Shown here: piece after piece, positions 14,180-21,530 of the stretch
Position numbering within the stretch: the first letter of the stretch is position 1
Layout of the letters: every line of letters starts with the position of its first letter
Source: Clostridiales bacterium
GTDB taxonomy: Bacteria; Bacillota; Clostridia; Oscillospirales; Oscillospiraceae
Length of the DNA stretch: 37,039 bases
Reading direction: 5' to 3'
Assembly: GCA_022786995.1 (NCBI GenBank)
Contig: JALFUW010000115.1
Location: 1 to 37,039 of the forward strand
Notes under the pieces: model-generated
Databases searched by the model: none
What the model saw: the letters and a program-made list of their open reading frames with translations, nothing else
What the model was told of the DNA's origin: nothing
Position numbers and translations under genes: made by a program

Positions 14180-14878
14180 ATGCAGACGCTGCTGATCGCC
14201 GACAGCAACGACGCCTTTCGCCAGCAGTTGGCGGAAGCTTTCCAGCCCTACTACCATGTCCTGACCTGCCGCAATGGCCTTGAAGCATTGGATATTTTAT
14301 GCCGTGAGCACTGTGAGTGTCTGGTGCTGGAGCTGACGCTGCCGGAGCTGGACGGCATTACCATGCTTGAAATGGCAGCCGCCAGAGACATCCGCCCCAT
14401 CGTAATTGCCGTCAGTCCCCTGTTTACCCAGTATGTCTTTGACGTAGCGGAAACCCTGGGCATCGGATATTTGATCCGCAGGCCCTGCCCTGTCCAGTCC
14501 ATCGTGACACGAATGCTGGATCTTAGGCAGCGCCTGAACCCCATCTGGGCCTCCCGGGAGCAGGTCATCAGCTTCCTCTACTGGCTGGGCGTACCCTCGG
14601 TTTATAATGGGTATCCGTCTTTGGTGGAGGCGCTGACCATACTGGCGGAGGATCCCTCCCTGTCCATCACCAAGGTTCTGTATCCCGAGATCGCAAAGCG
14701 GACCGACAGCGGCCCCAAAGCCGTGGAGCGCAATATCCGCAGCGCCATCGAGCAGACCTGGAAGGTTCGGGATGTGGAGCGCTGGAACCAGCTCTTCCCC
14801 GAGATGAGCGAGCGGCCCTCCAACAGCCAGTTCTTCAGTCGGGCGCTGGAAGCTCTGCGCAACGGTCACTGGGAATAA
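14180..14878 (+). CDS. Spo0A-like protein with a degenerate receiver domain
   Basis: This 232-aa protein joins a receiver-like domain (about 1-115) to a clear Spo0A_C DNA-binding domain (about 130-230: LGVPSVYNGYPSLVEAL, SITKVLYPEIAKR, KAVERNIRSAIEQTW). In the receiver the phosphoacceptor Asp is replaced by Glu51 (LVLELTLPELDG) and the conserved switch Lys by Arg101 (IRRPCP), while Asp8 of the acidic pocket and Ser79 remain. It therefore probably cannot be phosphorylated normally; Glu may mimic the active state. Canonical Spo0A is about 260-270 aa with intact Asp and Lys, so this is likely a second, derived member or the diverged form of a non-sporulating lineage. GAGGGATAGGGGGACAG lies upstream of ATG 14180. 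Confidence 0.85.
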   Translation: MQTLLIADSNDAFRQQLAEAFQPYYHVLTCRNGLEALDILCREHCECLVLELTLPELDGITMLEMAAARDIRPIVIAVSPLFTQYVFDVAETLGIGYLIRRPCPVQSIVTRMLDLRQRLNPIWASREQVISFLYWLGVPSVYNGYPSLVEALTILAEDPSLSITKVLYPEIAKRTDSGPKAVERNIRSAIEQTWKVRDVERWNQLFPEMSERPSNSQFFSRALEALRNGHWE

Positions 14879-14937
14879 TTCAGCGGCAGTCGTGCATATT
14901 CTGTTTCATCCATCTTCCCACTTACGGAGGAACGCTT

Positions 14938-15930
14938 ATGAAACGAAAACAGCACGATACCTTTGCGCGCGCTTTCATGAAGCTGATTTGCTTTCTGCTG
15001 GCTCTGATTCTGGTTTTTTTGCTCGGCGCGTCCGCCCTGTTTCAGCAGGTGCTGGGAAAAATCCACTACACCCAGCCAGCTGCCGACTTTGGCACCAGAT
15101 TTTCCGGCTTTCTGACCAATCTTGCGTCGGATGGCTTCGGAAAGCAGGCCGATCTCATCGGCGGTACCGGCAGCGGAATCGTAAATATCCTGCTCATCGG
15201 TCAGGATCGCCGGGAGGGCGAGGAAACCGCCCGGTCAGACTCCATGATCCTATGCACCTATCACCGCAAGACCGGGAATGTGACCATGACTTCCTTCCTG
15301 CGGGATCTGTATGTACCCATCCCCGGACACCACGATAACCGCATCAACGCTGCCTATTCCGAAGGCGGTGCCGAGCTGCTGAACGACACCTTGAGGAGCA
15401 ATTTCGGCCTGCACATAGACGGTAACATTGAGGTGGACTTCTCCCAATTCTCCCAGATCATCGATCTTCTGGGCGGTGTGGAGCTGGAGCTTCGTGAGGA
15501 TGAGGCCGCCGAAATCAACAAGGAAACCGGCAGCAGCCTCACAGCCGGTATCCAGACGCTGAACGGTGAACAGGCCCTGACCTACGCCCGAATCCGAAAG
15601 CTGGATGCCGACGGCGATTTCAGCCGTACCAGCCGCCAGCGAAAGGTCATGAATGCTCTTATGCGCAGCTACCGCAATATCAAGTGGAAGGATCTGCTGC
15701 CGCTGATGGATCAGCTCCTGCCGCTGATCAGCACAGATCTGAATTACGGTAAGCTGGTACTGCTGGCCATGGAAATTCTCCCAAAGCTTTCCGATGCCCA
15801 GATCGTCAGCCAGCGGATCCCGGCAGACGGAACCTTTACCGACGAGAAAATAGACGGCATGGCAGTTCTGTCTGCCGATCTGGATGCCAACCGAAGAATT
15901 CTCCGGGAAACCCTCCTGGGTGAATCATGA
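14938..15930 (+). CDS. LCP (LytR-CpsA-Psr) family cell-wall transferase
   Basis: A 330-aa membrane-anchored enzyme that attaches undecaprenyl-phosphate-linked glycopolymers to peptidoglycan. One N-terminal membrane segment (about 13-40, LICFLLALILVFLLGASALF) precedes the LCP domain: NILLIGQDRRE, ARSDSMILCTYHR (catalytic Arg/Asp), FLRDLYVPIPG, NRINAAYSEGG, FSQIIDLLGGVELEL, and LNGEQALTYARIR with the later SRTSRQRKV motif. All conserved Arg and Asp positions appear kept. It is on the short side, with no extra C-terminal domain. GGAGG lies before ATG 14938. It lies 60 bp after the Spo0A-like gene, without a terminator between them, so they may be co-transcribed; a strong terminator follows. Confidence 0.92.
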   Translation: MKRKQHDTFARAFMKLICFLLALILVFLLGASALFQQVLGKIHYTQPAADFGTRFSGFLTNLASDGFGKQADLIGGTGSGIVNILLIGQDRREGEETARSDSMILCTYHRKTGNVTMTSFLRDLYVPIPGHHDNRINAAYSEGGAELLNDTLRSNFGLHIDGNIEVDFSQFSQIIDLLGGVELELREDEAAEINKETGSSLTAGIQTLNGEQALTYARIRKLDADGDFSRTSRQRKVMNALMRSYRNIKWKDLLPLMDQLLPLISTDLNYGKLVLLAMEILPKLSDAQIVSQRIPADGTFTDEKIDGMAVLSADLDANRRILRETLLGES

Positions 15931-15936
15931 ATGTAC

Positions 15937-15972
15937 ACGGCGAAAACGTTTGCGTTTTCGCCGTTTTCCTTG
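15937..15972 (+). terminator. rho-independent terminator after the LCP gene
   Basis: A 12-bp perfect stem ACGGCGAAAACG (15937-15948) and CGTTTTCGCCGT (15953-15964), loop TTTG, then TTTCCTTG. Confidence 0.85.
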
Positions 15973-16175
15973 TGCCATGTACATATTTGTTTCCATTTTC
16001 CTTCTTTATTTCCCGCTTCCCCGCGAAATATGATTCGGCACACTTTCTGATGATTTGTGCCGCAGGAATAAAAACAGCTCCTATAAATTTGCGAATAAAT
16101 ACAATTATCATCCGTTATTTTCGTTATTACCCAATAATTCGATGATAAAAAATTCAAGTTTTTACATTTTCCAGA

Positions 16176-16204
16176 TTGACAAAATACGGTTGGTTGACTA
16201 TAAT
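16176..16204 (+). promoter_or_regulatory. promoter of the BlaI-family gene
   Basis: Consensus TTGACA (16176-16181), 17 bp, TATAAT (16199-16204), 31 bp before the start. Between the LCP terminator and this promoter (15975-16175) there is no gene; an 8-bp inverted pair TTATCATC/GATGATAA (16105-16112, 16141-16148) is the only structure noted. Confidence 0.9.
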
Positions 16205-16234
16205 GATGGAGAGTTCAGGCGAGGAGGTGTGTGG

Positions 16235-16603
16235 ATGGAACTCACAAAAAGTGAAATGGAAATTATGGATGTTCTTTGGGAAAGCGGCCAGCCCCTGTCC
16301 CGCTCCGATCTTCTGGAGCGCTCTGAGGAAAAAACCTGGAAAGACAGTTCTGTGCATATCCTGCTGAATGGTCTGCTCCAAAAGGGCGCGATCCGGGAAG
16401 CCGGTCTCGTCAAGCGCAGCAAAACCTACGGCAGAGTCTTCTGCCCAACCATGACCCGGGAAGAGTATTTCGCCACCACCATCTTCTCTCACCGCCACAA
16501 GCCGGAGATCGTCGGTCTGTTCGACGCGCTGCTCCAGAGGGATGATATCTCTCAGGAGGATCTGCGGAAGATCTCCGGCCTGATCAGTCAGAAATCCGTG
16601 TAA
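16235..16603 (+). CDS. BlaI/MecI-family transcriptional repressor
   Basis: This 122-aa winged-helix protein starts MELTKSEMEIMDVLWESGQP, the typical BlaI/MecI/CopY opening. The recognition helix follows in LSRSDLLERSEEKTWKDSSV, then HILLNGLLQKGAIREAGLVK with the wing KRSKTYGRVFCPTMTREEY. In this family dimers repress beta-lactamase or copper genes and are cleaved by BlaR1/MecR1. No BlaR1, beta-lactamase or copper gene lies nearby, so the target is unknown. GAGGAGG precedes ATG 16235; the frame runs upstream to 16055 but crosses the promoter. It is a monocistronic unit with its own promoter and terminator. Confidence 0.88.
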   Translation: MELTKSEMEIMDVLWESGQPLSRSDLLERSEEKTWKDSSVHILLNGLLQKGAIREAGLVKRSKTYGRVFCPTMTREEYFATTIFSHRHKPEIVGLFDALLQRDDISQEDLRKISGLISQKSV

Positions 16604-16610
16604 TCTTGAA

Positions 16611-16638
16611 AGGAGCCGTTCTGCGGCTCCTTTTTTTG
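16611..16638 (+). terminator. rho-independent terminator of the BlaI-family gene
   Basis: AGGAGCCG (16611-16618), loop TTCTG, CGGCTCCT (16624-16631), then a run of T. Confidence 0.9.
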
Positions 16639-16700
16639 CGGAATCGAAGTCTAAAATGAGAAAGTTTCAGTCGGATTTTATACATTTTTCGCCGCAGCCG

Positions 16701-16729
16701 TTGACAAATCATCTCACACGTTGTATAGT
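16701..16729 (+). promoter_or_regulatory. promoter of the beta-helix protein gene
   Basis: TTGACA (16701-16706), 17 bp, TATAGT (16724-16729). The start codon is 48 bp further on. Confidence 0.88.
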
Positions 16730-16748
16730 ATTTCCGTTCATTTTGCCG

Positions 16749-16763
16749 TCGGTCTCAGACCGA
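16749..16763 (+). promoter_or_regulatory. palindrome against the ribosome binding site
   Basis: TCGGTCT-C-AGACCGA (16749-16763) has perfect 7-bp arms and abuts AGGAGGT (16764-16770). It may be an operator at the transcription start region or a small hairpin next to the ribosome site. Confidence 0.4.
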
Positions 16764-16776
16764 AGGAGGTATTATC

Positions 16777-17433
16777 ATGCTGAAAGTTAATGAAATGTAT
16801 GACCTGTCCCACTCCATCGCCGGGCAGTATCTGTCCGGGTTCGAGTATCCCTGGCAGGCGCTGGGCGGAATCAAGGCGCTGATTCTCTCTCTCGGCCCTC
16901 AGCTGGGCGAGGGTTACCGGGAAGTGTCCCCCACCGTCTGGGTTCATGAGACCGCCACCGTTGCGCCCACCGCGTTTCTGGGCGCTCCCTGCATCATCGG
17001 CCCCGGCACGGAGGTGCGCCACTGTGCCTTTATCCGCGGCAGCGCGCTGGTGGGCGCGAATTGTGTCGTTGGCAACTCCGTGGAGCTGAAAAACGTGATT
17101 CTGTTCGACAATGTGCAGGTGCCCCACTACAACTATGTTGGCGACAGTATCTTAGGCTATAAGTCCCACATGGGCGCGGGCAGCCTTACCTCCAACGTCA
17201 AGTCAGACAAGACGCTGGTGGTGGTCAAGAACGGCGACGAGCAGATCGAGACGGGCCTGAAAAAATTCGGCGCCATGCTGGGCGATTTCGTGGAAGTGGG
17301 CTGCAACAGCGTTCTCAATCCCGGCACCGTCATCGGCCGCCACACCAACATCTACCCCACCTCCTGCGTTCGCGGCGTGGTGCCGGAAAACAGCATCTGG
17401 AAAACCGGCGGCATCGTCGTAAAAAAAGTCTGA
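16777..17433 (+). CDS. left-handed beta-helix (hexapeptide) protein, GlmU-C-like
   Basis: This 218-aa protein has hexapeptide repeats from about residue 55 to 205: VWVHETATVAPTAFLGAPCI, then IGPGTEVRHCAFIRGSALVG and ANCVVGNSVELKNVILFDNV, and later GVIGRHTNIYPTS-like turns. It resembles the C-terminal acetyltransferase half of GlmU, with HYNYVGDSILG and GAGSLTSNVKSD matching the GlmU lid and acetyl-CoA region, but lacks a nucleotidyltransferase half. Standalone proteins of this type are often labelled UDP-GlcNAc pyrophosphorylase; actual activity (glucosamine-1-phosphate or another sugar acetylation) is not proven. The next gene is glmM, which makes glucosamine-1-phosphate, so a role in UDP-GlcNAc supply is a fair inference. 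AAGGAGG precedes ATG 16777. Confidence 0.75.
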   Translation: MLKVNEMYDLSHSIAGQYLSGFEYPWQALGGIKALILSLGPQLGEGYREVSPTVWVHETATVAPTAFLGAPCIIGPGTEVRHCAFIRGSALVGANCVVGNSVELKNVILFDNVQVPHYNYVGDSILGYKSHMGAGSLTSNVKSDKTLVVVKNGDEQIETGLKKFGAMLGDFVEVGCNSVLNPGTVIGRHTNIYPTSCVRGVVPENSIWKTGGIVVKKV

Positions 17434-17452
17434 AATCCGCAGCACTTTCTTG

Positions 17453-17537
17453 AGATACAAGATACAAGATAGAAGATACAAGATATGGTTGTGTCGTGAA
17501 TATCTTGTATCTGGTATCTCAGTATCTTGTATCTTGT
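17453..17537. repeat. inverted-repeat element, heptamer GATACAA arms, copy 1
   Basis: The left arm (17453-17486) is five tandem units of GATACAA (with variants GATAGAA, GATATGG); the right arm (17500-17537) is its inverse with similar variants. A core of about 13 bp separates them. The element ends 6 bp before the glmM ribosome site and lies between two genes read in the same direction, so it would be transcribed as a long hairpin. A second copy is at 32703-32788. Confidence 0.85.
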
Positions 17538-17553
17538 GAAAAGGAGTTCTCTT

Positions 17554-18939
17554 ATGGGTAAATATTTTGGAACCGACGGCTTCCGGGGAGAAGCCAACTG
17601 CAATCTGACCGCTGACCACGCCTACAAGGTAGGCCGCTTCCTGGGCTGGTACTATACCCAACTGAAGCGCCGCAGCGGCGCCGACGGCCCTGCCCGCATT
17701 GTCATCGGCAAGGACACCCGCCGTTCCAGCTACATGTTCGAGTATTCTCTGGTGGGCGGTCTGGTCGCCTCCGGCGCGGACGCCTATCTGCTGCACGTTA
17801 CCACCACCCCTTCCGTTGCCTACGTTGCCCGGACGGAGAGCTTTGACTGCGGCATCATGATCTCCGCCAGTCACAACCCCTACTATGACAACGGCATCAA
17901 GCTGATCAACAGCTTCGGCGAGAAGATGGATGAGAGTGTCATTGAGCTGGTGGAAAGCTACCTGGACGGTCATCTGGAGGCCTTCGGCCACAAGTGGGAG
18001 GAACTGCCTCTTGCCAAGCGGGATCAGATCGGCCGCACCGTGGACCATGTGGCCGGACGTAACCGCTACATCGGCTACCTGATTTCTCTGGGTGTTCATT
18101 CCTTTAAGGGCATGAAGGTGGGTCTGGACTGCGCCAACGGCTCCTCCTGGAACATTGCCAAGTCCGTTTTTGACGCACTGGGCGCCAAGACCTACGTCAT
18201 CAACGCCGAGCCCGACGGCTACAACATCAACATGAACGCCGGTTCTACCCACATTGAAGGGCTGCAAAGGTATGTGGTGGAGCACGGTCTGGACGTGGGC
18301 TTTGCCTATGACGGCGACGCCGACCGCTGCCTGTGCGTGGACGAAAATGGCAATGTTGTCACCGGCGACCACATTCTGTACATCTACGGCAAGTACATGA
18401 AGGAGCGGGGCAAGCTCCTGATGAACACCGTTGTCACCACCGTCATGAGTAACTTCGGTCTCTACAAGGCCTTTGACGAACTGGGCATCGACTATGCCAA
18501 GACCAAAGTGGGCGACAAGTATGTCTACGAGTACATGATGGAAAACGGCTGCCGCATCGGCGGTGAGCAAAGCGGCCACATCATCTTCTCCAAATATGCC
18601 TCCACCGGCGACGGCATCCTCACCAGCCTGAAGATCATGGAGGTCATGCTGTCCAAGAAGAAGACCCTGAGCCAGCTGTGCGAGGGCTTCACCTTCTATC
18701 CTCAGGTGCTGAAAAATGTCCGTGTCGCCGATAAGGCCACAGCCCAGGCTGACCCCGATGTCCAGGCCGCCGTGTCCGCGGTTGCCGCCAAGCTGGGCGA
18801 CACAGGCCGCATCCTCGTCCGGGAGTCCGGCACCGAGCCGGTGATCCGGGTCATGGTGGAAGCCGAAAGCAAGGAAATCTGCGAGGAGTATGTTGATTCC
18901 GTTGTTGACGTCATCCGCAGCAAAGGACATACCGTATAA
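17554..18939 (+). CDS. glmM: phosphoglucosamine mutase
   Basis: A 461-aa alpha-phosphohexomutase converting glucosamine 6-phosphate to glucosamine 1-phosphate for peptidoglycan precursors. It starts MGKYFGTDGFRGEANCNLTA, the GlmM opening. The phosphoserine loop is GIMISASHNPYYDNGIK, the metal loop FAYDGDADRCLCVD, the sugar loop GGEQSGHIIF, and the phosphate-binding loop RESGTEPVIRVMVE. All four active-site loops are intact and length is normal. Start 17554 follows AAGGAG by 7 nt; upstream reading (TTG 17527) lies in repeat DNA. It follows the beta-helix gene by 120 bp with the heptamer element in between and no other promoter seen, so it is likely co-transcribed. Confidence 0.95.
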   Translation: MGKYFGTDGFRGEANCNLTADHAYKVGRFLGWYYTQLKRRSGADGPARIVIGKDTRRSSYMFEYSLVGGLVASGADAYLLHVTTTPSVAYVARTESFDCGIMISASHNPYYDNGIKLINSFGEKMDESVIELVESYLDGHLEAFGHKWEELPLAKRDQIGRTVDHVAGRNRYIGYLISLGVHSFKGMKVGLDCANGSSWNIAKSVFDALGAKTYVINAEPDGYNINMNAGSTHIEGLQRYVVEHGLDVGFAYDGDADRCLCVDENGNVVTGDHILYIYGKYMKERGKLLMNTVVTTVMSNFGLYKAFDELGIDYAKTKVGDKYVYEYMMENGCRIGGEQSGHIIFSKYASTGDGILTSLKIMEVMLSKKKTLSQLCEGFTFYPQVLKNVRVADKATAQADPDVQAAVSAVAAKLGDTGRILVRESGTEPVIRVMVEAESKEICEEYVDSVVDVIRSKGHTV

Positions 18940-18950
18940 TCCAGGCAAAA

Positions 18951-18980
18951 AGCGCTGTGCCGTGTGTACAGCGCTTTTTT
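18951..18980 (+). terminator. rho-independent terminator of glmM
   Basis: AGCGCTGT (18951-18958) pairs with ACAGCGCT (18968-18975), followed by TTTTT; flanking A/T bases extend the stem. Confidence 0.88.
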
Positions 18981-18983
18981 AAG

Positions 18984-19012
18984 TTGCAAACCCCTCCTGT
19001 TTGTGGTAGACT
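18984..19012 (+). promoter_or_regulatory. possible promoter of the XRE/cyclo-ligase unit
   Basis: TTGCAA (18984-18989), 17 bp, TAGACT (19007-19012). A weaker match than the other promoters in the window but well placed, 29 bp before ATG 19041. Confidence 0.5.
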
Positions 19013-19040
19013 ATACACGATAATGACTTGGAGGGACACC

Positions 19041-19703
19041 ATGGACGACGAGAAGCTGAAATACCAGATCGGTGCGAATATCGCCGCCTACCGTAAGCAG
19101 GCGGGTCTGACCCAGGCCGGGCTGGCGGAGAAACTGAATTATTCCGACAAGGCCGTTTCCAAGTGGGAACGGGGCGAATCCGTGCCGGATGTGCTGACGC
19201 TCATGCAGCTGGCCGTCCAGTTTGACATCACCGTGAACGACCTGCTGGTAGACCCGGAAGCGCTGCCCGGAAACCCCGGCACTCTGGAAAAGGCCATGAC
19301 GCAGGTCTCCGAGAAGGCCCTTAAGCGCAAGGCCAACAAGAACGTAATCCTTGCCCTGTCCTCTACGCTGGTGTGGTTCGTGGCGCTGTTCGCCTTTGTG
19401 ATTCTGTCCTCCTTTGACTTTCTGGACAAGTACAGCCTGTTGCTGTTTTTCTACGCCATTCCCGCCAACGCCATCGTCCTGCTGAGTTTGCGCTCAGCCT
19501 GGCATGATTTCCGCTGGAACAAGGCCCTCATCAGCGCCATCGTCTGGGGCAGCCTGCTGAGTATTTATGTAACACTGAAAGCCGTCATGGGGATCTGTTT
19601 CTGGAAGATCTTCCTGCTGGGCATTCCCGGGCAGATCGCCATTTTCCTGTGGTTTCGGATGTTCCGGGGCAGCGACGCAAAGAAGGAGAATACCAATGGA
19701 TAA
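19041..19703 (+). CDS. XRE-family regulator with C-terminal membrane segments
   Basis: This 220-aa protein has an N-terminal XRE helix-turn-helix (about 5-62: IGANIAAYRKQAGLTQAGLA, YSDKAVSKWERGESVPDVLT, ITVNDLLVD) and then four hydrophobic segments from about residue 100 to 210 (VILALSSTLVWFVALFAFVI, LLLFFYAIPANAIVLLSL, AIVWGSLLSIYVTL, IFLLGIPGQIAIFLWF). Membrane-tethered XRE regulators are common in Clostridia and may sense envelope state; target unknown. GGAGGG precedes ATG 19041; the upstream frame crosses the glmM terminator. Its last 8 nt overlap the cyclo-ligase start, which implies translational coupling. Confidence 0.88.
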   Translation: MDDEKLKYQIGANIAAYRKQAGLTQAGLAEKLNYSDKAVSKWERGESVPDVLTLMQLAVQFDITVNDLLVDPEALPGNPGTLEKAMTQVSEKALKRKANKNVILALSSTLVWFVALFAFVILSSFDFLDKYSLLLFFYAIPANAIVLLSLRSAWHDFRWNKALISAIVWGSLLSIYVTLKAVMGICFWKIFLLGIPGQIAIFLWFRMFRGSDAKKENTNG

Positions 19704-20229
19704 AAAAGAACTGCGCAGAACCATCCGGGAGCGCAAGCGGGCCATGACCGAGGAGGAAATCGTCAGCCGCAGCGAGAAGCTGGGGGTGCTGTTTTCCCAA
19801 TCCGAGGCCTACAAGGCCGCGAAGACCATCTACGGCTACCTGCCCTACAATCAGGAGGTACGCACCGTCCCCATGCTGGAACAGGCACTGAAGGACGGCA
19901 AACGGGTGGCCGTGCCCAAGGTCTATGGGGACGAGATGAAATTTCTGTATCTCGACGACCTGACCCAGGTATCCAAGGGTTACGCTGGAATTCCGGAACC
20001 CATAGCCGACGGCCCGGTGGCTGACGACGAGACTGCGCTGGTGCTGATGCCCGGCCTTGCCTTTGACCCGGCGGGTCACCGCATCGGCTACGGCGGCGGC
20101 TTCTACGACAAATTTCTTGCCGCGGAGCCGAACCATCCCACGCTGGCTCTGTGCTATGAATTTCAGATGCTGCCGGAGCTTCACACGGAGGAACACGATA
20201 TCCCCGTGGACACGGTGCTGTGGGCATAA
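19696..20229 (+). CDS. 5-formyltetrahydrofolate cyclo-ligase
   Basis: A 177-aa cytoplasmic enzyme (MTHFS/YgfA family) converting 5-formyl-THF plus ATP to 5,10-methenyl-THF. It has the basic N-terminus KKELRRTIRERKRAM, the ATP loop region and the family signature MPGLAFDPAGHRIGYGGGFY (about 117-136), followed by DKFL. Length is normal. AAGGAG sits 7 nt before ATG 19696, inside the end of the XRE gene. Coupling to a membrane XRE regulator has no obvious functional reason and may be only positional. Confidence 0.93.
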   Translation: MDKKELRRTIRERKRAMTEEEIVSRSEKLGVLFSQSEAYKAAKTIYGYLPYNQEVRTVPMLEQALKDGKRVAVPKVYGDEMKFLYLDDLTQVSKGYAGIPEPIADGPVADDETALVLMPGLAFDPAGHRIGYGGGFYDKFLAAEPNHPTLALCYEFQMLPELHTEEHDIPVDTVLWA

Positions 20230-20234
20230 CGTTC

Positions 20235-20280
20235 TGTCATTGCGAGCCAGTGAGCACACTGGCGTGGCAATCCGTTCCCC
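20235..20280. repeat. REP-like repeat, half copy (TGTCATTGCGAG family)
   Basis: It starts TGTCATTGCGAGCCAGTG and continues to CGTGGCAATCCGTTCCCC. It matches the reverse complement of the right half of the element at 36901-37025 almost base for base, with a small hairpin CCAGTG/CACTGG. It lies between the cyclo-ligase and the next membrane protein gene. Confidence 0.85.
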
Positions 20281-20302
20281 AAAATTATAGAAAGGATTCA
20301 CC

Positions 20303-20878
20303 ATGACATTTTTCCTGATTTTACTCATTGCCGCCGCGGTCTTCGGCCTGTGCTTCGCGGTGGACAAGGCCTTTGCCAAGCTGTTTCGCAGCAAGGCCCA
20401 GCACCGCAGCGGGCTGGCTGTCCGGGCTAACAAGCGGTATGGCCTGTTCGGCGTGATCCTGTCTGTGCTGGGCATTATGGCGGTCTGCGTGGGCATCGCC
20501 GACGGCTCCGTACTGCTGTGGGGCGGCGTCATTGTGCTGCTCATGGGCATCTGCCTCGCGGTGTATTACTTAAGCTTCGGTGTCTTCTACGACGGCGAGA
20601 CCTTCCTGCTGTCCCGGTTCGGGAAAAAAGAGGTTACATACCGTTTTGCCGATATCAAGGGCCAGAAGCTGTATCTGGTGCAGGGCGGCAATGTCATTAT
20701 TGAGCTGCACATGGCGGACGGCAGCACCGTCAGCCTCCAATCCACCATGGATGGAGTCTATCCCTTCCTGGATACCGCCTTTGCGGCATGGTGTATGCAG
20801 ACCGGCCGTGACCCTCAGAGCTGCGACTTCCACGACCCCAGTCAAAGCCTGTGGTTTCCCACTGTGGAGGAAACGTAA
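20303..20878 (+). CDS. membrane protein of unknown function with a C-terminal beta domain
   Basis: This 191-aa protein has a membrane segment at the N-terminus (2-22, FFLILLIAAAVFGLCFAVD), a pair of segments at about 48-92 (GLFGVILSVLGIMAVCVGIA and VLLWGGVIVLLMGICLAVYY), then a beta-rich part (FGVFYDGETFLLSRFGKKEV, YRFADIKGQKLYLVQGGNVI) that reads like a membrane-associated PH-like domain. I do not recognise the family with certainty. GAAAGGATTCACC precedes ATG 20303. The next gene begins directly after its stop (TAA then ATG), so the two are co-translated. Confidence 0.75.
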   Translation: MTFFLILLIAAAVFGLCFAVDKAFAKLFRSKAQHRSGLAVRANKRYGLFGVILSVLGIMAVCVGIADGSVLLWGGVIVLLMGICLAVYYLSFGVFYDGETFLLSRFGKKEVTYRFADIKGQKLYLVQGGNVIIELHMADGSTVSLQSTMDGVYPFLDTAFAAWCMQTGRDPQSCDFHDPSQSLWFPTVEET

Positions 20879-21493
20879 ATGGCCCATGTACCCACCGTCG
20901 CCACGACGGAATTGGAGCTGCTGACCTTCCGGCAGGCGCTGGAAGCCGCCAACACGCCATCTGAGGAATACGACATTCAAAAGTGGCTCTATGCCCCCAA
21001 TTTTTACTCGGAATACCGTTATCTGCTGGGCACCAGAGGAAAAAATCCTCTGATCTGCATTGGCATCAACCCCTCCACCGCAAAGCCCGACGCCCTGGAC
21101 AACACCCTGAAATCCGTGGAGCGGATTGCTTTGGGCAATGGATTCGACAGTTTTCTCATGTTCAACGTCTACGCCCAGCGAGCCACCTCCCCCGACGATA
21201 TGGAGAAGGTTTATAACCCGGCCCTCCATCGGGAGAACTTAACCGCCTTCCGTTACATTCTCTCCATTTCGGACAAGCCCGCTGTGTGGGCGGCCTGGGG
21301 GGCCATTATCGAAAAACGGCCATATTTACCCGACTGTGTACGGGACTTGGTTCGCGCCGGCGAAGAATTCGGCGCCAGCTGGTACTGTGCCGGAGCCATC
21401 ACCAAAAAGGGGCATCCCCATCATCCGCTGTACCTGCGCAAGGACGAAAAACTCCGGCCCTTTGACGTCAAAGCTTATTTGGAAACACTATGA
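20879..21493 (+). CDS. DUF1643 domain protein
   Basis: This 204-aa protein carries the DUF1643 hallmark NPSTAKPDALDNTLKSVERI near residue 64, followed by GFDSFLMFNVYAQRATSPDD, a Trp-Gly pair (AVWAAWGAIIEKR) and a C-terminal GHPHHPLYLRKDEKLRPFDV. The family is widespread in bacteria and phages; its biochemical role is not established. It starts one base after the previous stop, with GGAGG 8 nt upstream inside the previous gene. A terminator follows its stop. Confidence 0.85.
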   Translation: MAHVPTVATTELELLTFRQALEAANTPSEEYDIQKWLYAPNFYSEYRYLLGTRGKNPLICIGINPSTAKPDALDNTLKSVERIALGNGFDSFLMFNVYAQRATSPDDMEKVYNPALHRENLTAFRYILSISDKPAVWAAWGAIIEKRPYLPDCVRDLVRAGEEFGASWYCAGAITKKGHPHHPLYLRKDEKLRPFDVKAYLETL

Positions 21494-21518
21494 AGCGGGG
21501 CAATGCCCCGCTGTTTTT
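21494..21518 (+). terminator. rho-independent terminator overlapping the next leader
   Basis: AGCGGGGC (21494-21501), loop AAT, GCCCCGCT (21505-21512), then GTTTTTGG. The U-tract runs into the next ribosome site (TTGGAGG), so it may act as an attenuator between the genes. Confidence 0.75.
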
Positions 21519-21530
21519 GGAGGTATCGTT

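Noticed and set aside
17203..18948. A 581-codon minus-strand frame opposite glmM
   Set aside because: It is antisense to glmM and crosses the heptamer repeat; composition is typical of a shadow frame.
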